Shown here piece after piece: positions 1-10,900 of a stretch of 64,000 bases of DNA. This DNA is from Forficula auricularia (lineage: Eukaryota > Arthropoda > Insecta > Dermaptera > Forficulidae), in assembly GCA_024734495.1 (NCBI GenBank), contig JALMQS010000030.1:36263493-36327492 (forward strand), in the 5' to 3' direction. The notes under the pieces are model-generated. The model did not search any database. It was not told the origin of the DNA and saw only the letters and a program-made list of their open reading frames with translations. Every line of letters starts with the position of its first letter. Within the stretch, counting starts at the first letter, position 1. The position numbers were made by a program, and so were the translations under genes.

Positions 1-2604
1 AATTATGCGAGTAATCCTGCCCAAGTAGAGAATCAAGAGCAACAACTTATAGAGAATCACGCCCAAAAATTGCCCGGACATAATCAAATTGATAATTTAG
101 CTCAACATATTAAAGTCAATAATTTAATTGAATATCACAATATGTGTGCACAAGAGAATAAGGTTTTACAAAGTAATCAGATTGCCACTTTTAATAGCTT
201 AGCAATGAAATTAAAAATTAAATTGGATTTTACAATGTTTAGCCCTGAAAATACTGCTAGACGACAAAATAAAATTCTTAAAACACAAGGAATTTGTAAT
301 GCAAATTCTAATACACACACATTAACGCCAACTAACCACACACAAACCACTAGTATAGCTCAAAATACTGTGAGTGCATATCAAAGGACTGGGAATAGTC
401 AACCTCAAACACAAGATTCGTTTCACATGAATGTAACCTATCCTAATAATTCCCTTTCTACAAATCAACCAGATCACAATAACCCAAAACACCCGACCCA
501 CAACCAAACCCATCCAAGTCAACCAATACTTAAAATGGTTCAACACAATTTTCGAAATGAATCTACCCTTAATATGGTACCTCAATGCCAACAAAAACAA
601 CCAAATCCTGTCATTCAAAATAATTATCCACCGAAAACCGTTCTTCAAAATTGGCAAAAGGAACATCCAAATCCTAATATGATTCAACAAATACAGTCCA
701 ACTCTAATATTCCAGCTCAACAATATCTCAATATGGTTTCACAACAAAATACCAGGCAGCCACATTCACATCTAAATCAACCAAATCCTAATAGTATGCT
801 TTCCAATTATCCTCCTAATCGACCAAATCAAATTTTCAATCCAAATTCAAACATACCACCACGTTCACAACCACCTCCAGGTTATATATTACAACAAGTG
901 CATCCTAGAGTTTCACAAAGTCAAGCAAATGCACAAAATGCTCCTAACCAACAAAGTCTTGTTATGGTTTCCCAGCAAAGGGTAGCCATGAACTCATATT
1001 CATTAATGGTAAATCCTCGGATCAATCTTGATATGGTTGCAAAAAGTATCCCCAATAAATCAAATCCTAATAACGTTCAGCAAAATCAACCCACTCATAT
1101 AAGTCCTCTACAAAATCAACAAACACATTTGAATCACCCGACTCAAACAAATAATCGAGTTCAAAATCAACCAAGTCCCACCCAACCAATGCCCCATCAT
1201 TCTTTACAGAGAAACGAGTATCCTCCCCCAAACAATAATTATAATAATAGAATTCCACAAAATCATTTAGCCTCCCAATATTTACAACTATGTGCTAACG
1301 AGATTAATCAAACAAATCTTAATAATTATTCTAATCTGCCTAGTCCAAATAGAATTCCAATTAATCAATCAAATTCTAATACACTCTCACCAAATCATCC
1401 AATTCCAAATGTATGTTATTCAGCAGCAGGATTTTCTCAAACTCATTCCAATCAGAGTAATATAAATACACAGAATTATCCAAATTCAAATACACTGCCA
1501 CAAAGTCATATAATTTCTAATAATGCCTTAAAAAATTTTATAATACGACGCAATTCTAACGAAAACCATCCCAATTCGATTCCACAAAACCATCCCAATC
1601 CGATTCCACAAAACCACCCCAATCCCATTACAGAAAACCATCCCAATTCGATTCCACAAAACCATCACAATCCGATTCCACAAAATCATCCCAATCCGAT
1701 TCCACAAAATCAGTCATATTCTAATAACAACTCACATTTACTTCCAAAACCAACAAATCAAAATATGTATGGCAAACAATATATAATAAAACCAAAGGAT
1801 TTGATACCCATTATAAGAAGAACTCAACAATATCAATCAAATTCAACTATTATTTCCCAACAGAATACTCTAAATCAAATTTCTTCCATATCCATTAATC
1901 AAAATCCGTCACCATCATATCCAAAGCAAACAGGAAATGGTCAAACCCAAAATTTCCCTCAAATTTCTTCTTATATTAATCAAAATCCACCACCATCATA
2001 TCCAAACCATGCAAGAAATTGTTCAAACCAAAATTCAAATCAAATTTCTACTATTAATCAAAATCCACCACCATATCCAAACCATACAAGGAATGGTTCA
2101 AACCAAAATTTAAATCAAATTTCTTCCCCCTCCATTAATCCCAATCCACAACTATCACAACATTCAATGAATCCAGGGATTCGTTCAACGGAGCAACATT
2201 CCTTCAATGCTAGTCATCCGACCAATGTACAGAATGTTTCTGGAACGGCAACCTCGATTCAGATGGTGAACAACTTCGTCACAAATTATTCCCACTCTTA
2301 CCCAACTCAGCAATCAACCGTTACGAATCAACTTGCACATCATCAAACTACTATCACACATAATTCCAAGCAAATTGAAACAACTCAGATCACTCCTAAA
2401 AATACTAACGAAGTTTTGAACAGAACTAGTGGAACCGAAAATCCAAGTGGAACTGTGACAGAAACTAATCAGAATACGTCAAATGAATTAATCGCTGTAA
2501 AAGAAGAACCTTTTGATGATTCTACTCCGAGTAACGAAATTGCTCAAAGTCAACATAATACTTGCAATTCTTCTAATCCAGATTCAATTGAAAAAGCTAA
2601 TAAG
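1..2604 (+). CDS. N/Q/P-rich exon of the MYND-finger gene
   Basis: A single reading frame stays open from base 1 to a donor at 2605 (AAG|gtaatt). Translation past the donor soon meets a stop at 2653, as expected for intron. Codon use is constrained despite the skewed composition: Asn, Gln, Pro, Ser and His dominate and hydrophobic runs are absent. Repeated peptide units (NHPNPIPQ type; NQNPPPSYPN type) show growth by in-frame minisatellite expansion. Such N/Q-rich tracts are typical of insect transcriptional regulators and may be intrinsically disordered or self-associating. No ATG can be assigned as the start, because the frame is already open at base 1. Confidence 0.75.
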
Positions 2605-5600
2605 GTAATTTTTACATGTTTTTATTCAACTATTTCTCCCTGCCTGTCTATCTAGATATAATCTTATTGGCAAGGTGCGGAGTGCATGGTGGGTACAACT
2701 GAATCGATCGCAGCGATCGTTGTGGTCAAATTTTCGTTAAATCATGCTCACGTTCAGGGTAAACAAATAAAAAATAATATAAAAATGGTGCATAATATAA
2801 TAGTTGCAATAATACAGGCAATAATAGTGACTGGAAATTTTATACATTTCCAGTTGCTAGTTGGAAATTAGAAAAACGGAAAAAATGGATAAATGCAGTT
2901 AATCTTTATTTCCAAGCAAAAAGATAACATCACCAAAAGAAAAATCAATTAAAAACTCTTTGTTTATTTACAAGTCAGAGACCTCGCAAGACAGCATTTC
3001 AAGTCTACTTTTCCAAAGCCCGTTACAGTTTCGACGGATAACCTTATTCCAATAATAAACTTTACTACTTATTAACACTTTTCATACTTACTTTGTATGT
3101 TTCAATATCTTTTATTCACTACCGGTATTGTACTTTTCCTTTGAGGTTCTTAAAAATTATTTATTAATACAAAATAAATTAATTTTATAAACATTTAGCA
3201 CCCCTTTCACGGCTCTAGAGCATGATTTAATGAAGCCGTCAGATGTCGTTTTGGTCGCGCACCCTGCCAATAACCGAATATCAAGGTTTGAATTTTTATT
3301 TAAATCACACATAATTAATTATAATTATTTATTAAACACGAACAAATGATACAATATAACTACGACGTTTCGATCGACTTATTCTGCGATCATTCTCAAG
3401 TTCAGCACCCACTCCGATTATAGGTTAACTGAGCCAATCATGTGTCGGTCAAGCTCCATGTACAGTCCAGTCAAAAGACTAACGCACTGACGACCTCAGC
3501 GCTCCCCCTGTCGGACTGAGCATTACATGTTTTTAAAAACAATAAAGCGAAAAATATTGACAAATCAAATGTCAATAATAATAGCAATAATAAATAACAA
3601 TTAATCCACATATCAAGAATATTATAGTTTACATAGTTGATATATATAATATTTTTGATATGTGGATTAATTGTTATTATTATTATCATTTGATTTGACA
3701 ATATTTTTCGCTTTATGGTTTTTAAAAATCATATTATGCTCAGTCCGACAGGGGACGCTGAGGTCTTCAGTGTGTTGGTTTTTTGACTGGACTGTACATG
3801 GAGTCTATATAACCTTGACCGACACGTGTTTGGCTCAGTTAACCTATAATCGGAGTGGGTGCTGAATGGTGCAGAATAAGTCGATCGAAACGTCGTAGTT
3901 TTATTGTATTATTTGTTCGGGTTTAATAAATAATTATAATTAATTATGTGTGATTTAAATAAAAATTCAAACTTTAATCAAATTAATCACAAAAATAAAA
4001 GCTTCAACAGCTTTATTACTAATCAAATATCAAATTTTGATTCACTTTAAATATTCTCTTATTATGTTTTCCGATGACAAGGTGATCAAACAAAACAGTA
4101 CGATTTGGTAGGAAAAGTAGAAGAGAAAAGGGGATGAGTCATTATCTCATCATTGTGTTACCGGGAAGCTAGTAGGGCTGATCAGCCGAACAATACGCAT
4201 TTGGCGTTAAAGCATATTACCAAAATATGGAAATTTTCCTCGGTTAATCAAGTAACGAAATCTCACATGTTGAAAGATTGCACTGAATTTTGAATGGATG
4301 GTATGCAAAATTCTTCTCATGGTGCCGTAAGTTAACCAAGAGTTGAACTTTGTCGTCCAATGGATGTTCATGGGCTCCCTCCTCTTGAATATTCTCTGGC
4401 TCTGCCATGTCTTTTATGCGTGAGACGGTAAACGGTAGTGTAAATGTAAAGCGTTCTTCTCGTTGGGCACGAACTAAACTTCTCCCCATTTCGCTAATGT
4501 ACTTGGAAGGCAAATGCGCGTTATTCACCCGAACTCTAGAATCGCAGTGATGATGACTCATTCTTTATCCTCTTCCACTTTTGGCTAGTTTGAATTTTGA
4601 ATATGACTTTGGATAATTTTAAAAGTTATGTTTGAAAAAACATTAAATAATTTTTTTTATTATATTTTACATAATCTGTAATGGAAATTCATCAATTGTT
4701 AAGGGATTTCGGGACAGCTTATCTATCTGGTTGATCTTCGAAAAAATATTTTGTATTTCTGCAGAGTTACAACGTCTGCCTACTAAATTTTTTAATAGAA
4801 AAAATTGTTAATAATGAGATTAATTTCGTATAAAAATCTATGTTTTGATAATATTAATAAAAAGAATATTGAGATAAATTTTTTCTCGTTATAAAAACAT
4901 TTATTTAACACAAAAACTATTTCAAGAAATAGTGTCGGGATTCTACACTAGTGCTTTTATTATATTCTGTTGGCTGCAAATAACTTTTTATTTTTTACAT
5001 TTATGAATAACTAATTAACTAGACTGTCAAATCTATTGAAAAAAGTATCATTCGATTCATAAATGTTGAATTATTGATCTGTATAAATTTGTTGAAAATG
5101 GTATAATTTGTATAGAAGTTAAAAGCTCTTAAAAGCTCGGTCCATTTACTTCCATGTTAAAAAGACAATTTTCACTAATTTATTTCTTGGTAATGAGACA
5201 GACGATCAATTTCAAATTTCGGTAATAAATATTTAATACATCAATGATTCGATGGTAAAAATTTGAGAATTTTCTTATAAAAATGATAAACAGTCCCGAA
5301 CCTTCTTAATTAATTGTTTAATCTATTTAACGAGCCAGTCGGAAAATTGTAAACACACACACACACCGAGACAGACAGACATATTAAAAAAAAAACAACA
5401 ACACATTTTTCGAAACGCGAAAAACGGTTAAAATCTATGATGTCACAATTCGGACGATCATACGCTTCATTAGCCGTGACGTCACGGTGTCTTTGTTCGA
5501 GACTAAGTTTAGTGATTTCAAAATCAAACAGAAGTATTTCCACTGTTTTGTTTGTTTTTTTCTCATAATCCAACCTCTTTTCAACTATCAATTAAATTTA

Positions 5601-7891
5601 TTATTATTATTTAAAGGCTTAATATTATTCCCTGGGTGCAGTACGTTGAAGGGGACAAGCGAATCGACCGCAGCGTTGTAGGCGGTTGAATTTGGCAAAT
5701 TTGCCTCTGCATTTTCCTCTAATAACATTGAATACAGACGAAAAATAGTTTTTTTTTCCCATTTGATCATGAAGGAGCACGTTTCTGACAAAGACCACTC
5801 TATACATTTTAAAACTAGATTAAATTTGCTATAATTCAAACAATGTTTCATCTTAATTGGATAATAGTAACCAGTGCCGCAATGAGGTTGAAGTTTTGAA
5901 AAACTAAAATCTTTTTCAAAAAATCGCAGTTTTTCCTTCATAAAATGAAACCTCTCATCTTAGAAACTAATTCCTATCTCATTCTCTAGGAGATTTTGAT
6001 GACTAGAACGTTTACTTGGACCACTTTATTGATAAAACTCTTAGATTTATAGATATCAAGCATTTTCCATGACACTTTTGAGGATTCGGTACATATCCTG
6101 TCCGGAAAATGCTTGAGATCTATAAATCTAAGAGTTTTATAAAAAAAGTGGTTCAAGTACACTAAACGTGTTTAAGTCAATAAAGTTTCCTAGAGAATGA
6201 GATAGGAATAAAGTTTCTAGGATGAGTGGTTTTCATTTTATGAAGGAAAAACTGCGATTTTGTGCAAAGAATTGATGTTTTTCAAAACTTCAACCTCATT
6301 GAGGCACGGGTTGCCATTATTCAATTAAGATGAAACTTATTTGAATTGTATCAAATTTAATCTAGTTTGAATATGTGTAGAGTGGTCTTTGTAGAAAACA
6401 TGCTCCTTCATGGTCAAAATGGGAAAAATCGAAAAAAGTGCGAGTTTTAGGGGGCTGTTTTTTGGATTCCCATTAAAAATCGAACTACTGGACCAATTTT
6501 GCATTTCTTATTTTTAATCGACGCAAAATTTTGTTCTCTTTAATTTACTATACTATTTACAAAATGTGAAGTGTTTTCGAGTAATAAGCTAAAAACTGGG
6601 AAAAGTCCGAAAATTTCGCAGTTTTTCGGCCACCAAAAGGTGTCCCCTAGATTTTCTAGGTCGCAAACTTAGATATGGCATACCCATACCATACCAAACG
6701 ATCCTAAAAAAAAAAATATTTTCCCGCAATTAATGTAAGCTGAAACCCCCCATATATATACTGGGCTATAAATGAGGCAGAAGTACCTATTTAGAACCAC
6801 CAGACGGCGATACCAGTCATGCACCCAGGGAATAAATTGAATCATATTCAATAAATATTATGTCTAATTTATTTTAATATATATAGCTAGACCTGATACT
6901 TCGTTGGATGTTATCACGAAACATTAGCCCCAAACAGGGGTCATCGTCTCGTCAACACTAATGATGCGTATAACCACGAGCTTATTTACTTGCATGATTT
7001 ACCAAAGTTTGAAGATGTCAAAACCATTTTGGGATATTTTCAAAAGTAAGTCAGGTTAAAATTATCTTGAAATGTTAGCCATGAATTTTTATATCCCGGT
7101 TGTGTTTGACCTGCCACTTTATTTTGACTGAGCTAATTGTAAATTGAAGATTTTTTTTTTACGATTATTTGACTAAAACTTTTTCAAGCAGTTGAATGGA
7201 CTTATTTACTATCTAGGGTTTGCTTAAAATTTTTCTCAAAAAAAAAAAAAAATTAAGAAATTATATATTTTATTGAAATTCTTACCTTGAATGGGGACCA
7301 CTTTTTTAAGTTTAAGTTTAATGGGTACAAGTTACACATTATTAATATAAAAACTATTTTTTGAAATTTCAGAATAACACTACAACTACCAATTCTCATG
7401 AAAAATACTTACTAAAGGTAAATATAAAATATTAATGATAAATTTGCAAATTTGATATTCGAGCCAAAAAAATTATTTTACAAGCTTATTTATACCTATA
7501 TATTATATAATTTTTTTTCTTACAGATAATGGGAGATCCTCTTTACTGCTCAAGATGTGATAACCCTGCCAAAATAACTTGTAGAAATTGTCCATATACA
7601 TTATATTGTGGAAGCACTTGTGAGGTATGTATTTTAATTTGATCTAAGAATTCAATTTTGGGTAAAAATGTAGAATGACCCCCCCCCCCTAAGAGTGTTA
7701 TACCAAAAACCACTAAAAAAAGCCAAAATTTAGAGATAAAAAACCCTAAACTTATTAACGAAAAATGAATTTAGGTCGAATCAAAGATTTTAATAGATAT
7801 AGGAGGGTCCTGCCCCCTTAGGAGTTGAACCCAAGCACTAGTTGGCTTCCGGGCAACTTGTCAGACCCTTGAGACAATCACCTCCATTATA

Positions 7892-7938
<47 letters not shown>

Positions 7939-10900
7939 ATATATAAAATAGAAAAGTATGTGGATATATATGTATGTGGAAACGATCTGATTGGCCAGTG
8001 CATAGCCAATGCCAAAGCGTTAAATTATTAGAACGATTCTGATTGGTCAGATAGTGATCGTGCTTAGGCAATGTGTTAAATAAATCTTTCCTTATTCTTC
8101 CTTATTTTTGAATCAATTTCATTCAGCACATTCTTTCGATACTTACAGTAAGATTTTAAATTTCAATTATTAAATTGGTATGAACGAGACGTTCCCCGCC
8201 AGGGGCTAGGTGACGCCGGGCCGAAGGCCCGGTCGTCAGCTAGTCTATATATATATATATATGTTGTATGTTTGAAGGTGATTGTCTTAAGGTTCTGACT
8301 AGTTGCCCGGAAGCCAACTACTGCTTGGGTTCAACTCCTGAAGGGACAGGACCCTCCTATATCCAATATAAACATATCTATTAAAATCTTTGATTCGACC
8401 TAAATTAATTTTCGTTAATAAATTGATTAAATATCGCAAGTTGATTTTGAGAAAAAAATTCGATCTTTTTTTCTCAAATACACTGAAGTGCAAAAAAATC
8501 GAGCCACCAATAAAAACTTTTTAAATAGTAAATGATTTTTAATTTTTTTACAAGTAACCATACATTTACTGAAAAGCTGCTTATTGCAAGTGTACTTGGC
8601 ACTTGTCGTTGACTTAGCCCTTGATTAATTAGCTACACAATTTGAACTGCTTCAACTTGAGAAATTTCCATTTTGTATATTTTATCTTTCTATCAATGAT
8701 GCTTAATTCAAAATTATTCATTTTATTGATATTTCAAAAGGAATTTAATCTTTTATTAAAACTTTATTTAAATGTAAAGTGATATTGAGAAAGTATGAAA
8801 ATTTGTAATTGTATCTTTTAATTTAATTTAATTTTTTTTTTCATAAAATTCAAAAATTATCATCAATATTTATTGAATATGTTAGTTTAAGAGTTAATAG
8901 AACAAATTAAATGAATATTTGTAAAAAATTTTAAAATAATTTGCTATTTAATCAAGTTTTTATTGGTGGCTCGTTTTTTTGCACCGTAGTGTAAATACTC
9001 ATTTCTTACCCTAAACTTATATTTTGTAAAATGTAGGGTATTTCGAAAATGTAGTTTTTTTTTTGTTAAAATATAGATAAATATATGAATGTATCCGATA
9101 AATATATGAATGACATCCGACAATTTATTTATTGTAAATTTAAAAATTTAATATTTATAGTGTAATAATTTGAAAAATACAAGAAAGCCTTTTTTACCCC
9201 TAAAAAATCCCTAAACATTTAAAAAACCCCCTTAATAATTTTCCCCTAAAAAAAACGTTCAACTTCCCCCTCCCCAATTTTTTTTGGGGGGAGGGGGGGG
9301 GGGAACCACCAAGCTGGCAACCATGACTACCCCTAACCTAGACTGATGTGATTTTTGCATTGTAAATTCTAACAATCTAATAATATAATAATCCCTATAA
9401 AATACATATTTTACATCAAAATAAAATAAAAAAGGCGCCTTTCATTTAAATTTATTTTTAATTAGTGTTTCCTATGCTAATTTCAAATATTATCTTTCAA
9501 CCCCTGAACTAGTATTTATATACAATAAGTAATATATTATTCATTAGCATTTTGTAAGAGTTCGTGGCTGTGATGAAACTGTACTAGATGAAGGAGGAGG
9601 TATCAGCCAAAGATGGAATCACTGGGTTCAATAAAACATCTTTAATGAGACGTTTCGGCCTGAATTTTATTTGGCCATATTCAGTCAATTAGGCTAACAA
9701 TTTTTTTTACAAATGGATGTTAATTGATATATTTTTTATAAAAAATTATAAGTTGACCAAGTTGGTTGTTTAGACTTACAGTTATACACAAAATGCGGTA
9801 CACATATGTGATCGAACCAAGCCTTGTCAAAAATAAAAATTCTTTTAGCTTCATGTGAATTTATAACGTGCCTGGACCCAAAAGTTTCAGAATGAAAGTA
9901 ATGAGTTTATATAAAGTAGAGAGGGACGATAAAATTTCGTTTTTGGATTTGGAAATAATAAAGAAAAGCGATGGCTCACTATCATTTGATATATATAAAA
10001 AGGCTTCAAATAGTGGAAGGATATCCAACTACCTCTCCAACATACCTTTCTTATATAAGATCAATAGTCTGAACTATTTTTTGAGGAGAATTTTTGTTTT
10101 GTGTGATGATGAGTTTAGGCAGAAAAATATTGTGAACTACATAGACATGGCTGTATCGAATAACTACCCTATGCACATTATTAATAGGACAATCAGAGAA
10201 TTCTCAACTAAACATTTAAATGACAATGTTAACATTTTAACAAATAATAATAATATTAATTCAAATAACCAGGTCGGACCATACTATTCTGCTGCTTATA
10301 TTCACGGCATATCCGAAAAAATAAGAAAACTTTTTAAAATTTACAACGTGAACATTGCCCACAAAATCAATTTTTATTTAATAATAAAGATCCAACCCCT
10401 AGAGAATTATACTATATATATTTGTCTAGATTAATTTGCCCCAACGCTGACGTAATGCTGCCGAGAGAGAGCGCCATCGGTATATTTGCTGCAAATTTGA
10501 AATATAATCGTAGTCTGGACTCAAATTTCGAAATGAAAGACTCCAATTGATTTTAAATTAAGAAACATTAAATATATTGATAATTATTACCCCCCCCCCC
10601 CCCCCTTCACCACTCAAAAATTAAATATTCAATTCGCTTTTCTTTGCGCACAGAAAAGAAATCAATCACATCTTATTTGATTTATATATTATTTGTTTAT
10701 TTTTTAATAATTTGCCAGTTTTTTATAATTTATTAAAAATCTAAATTTTGTTATTCTTATTTTTTGATTTTTACAAAATTTAACGACTTAAGACACGCAT
10801 GCTCATATGAGTTTCTCATTGTAATACTGGAGCAGCCTGTCATACAAACAACACCTGATCTCTTTTAAATATTTGGAGCCATATATCGATTATCGACCCC

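Larger units (their letters stand above)
3285..3972. mobile_element. ORF-less inverted pair of Penelope-type terminal repeats (foldback)
   Basis: Two arms of about 330 bp (about 3285-3620 and 3655-3972) are reverse complements around a short AT-rich centre near 3637. Each arm carries a GAAACGTC block preceded by CGATC (minus strand in the left arm, plus strand in the right). This matches the layout of the terminal repeats of the coding PLE at 9550-12125. No reverse transcriptase or endonuclease frame lies between the arms. I infer a non-autonomous or collapsed PLE derivative. No clear target duplication was found. A generic foldback transposon is the alternative. Confidence 0.5.
7745..8450. 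mobile_element. Inverted pair of a B-box repeat family (copy 1)
   Basis: Left arm about 7745-7885 and right arm 8271-8450 are reverse complements. Each contains a block reading GCCCGGAAGCC followed by GGGTTCAACTCC, the latter matching the pol III B-box (GGTTCRANTCC), then TATTAAAATCTTTGATTCGA. The spacer holds a tetranucleotide run and a Helentron-like insertion. The family recurs at 20335-22590 and 38995-39290, always as an inverted pair. A tRNA-derived SINE origin is an inference. Confidence 0.55.

Noticed and set aside
322..723. 133-codon minus-strand frame
   Set aside because: Antisense of the N/Q-rich exon; its Ile/Trp/Leu-rich text is the complement of Asn/Gln codons.
70..2655. Start of the N/Q-rich protein at position 70
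   Set aside because: Position 70 is a TTG inside a frame already open from base 1; the true start is upstream of the window, and coding ends at the donor at 2604, not at the stop at 2653.
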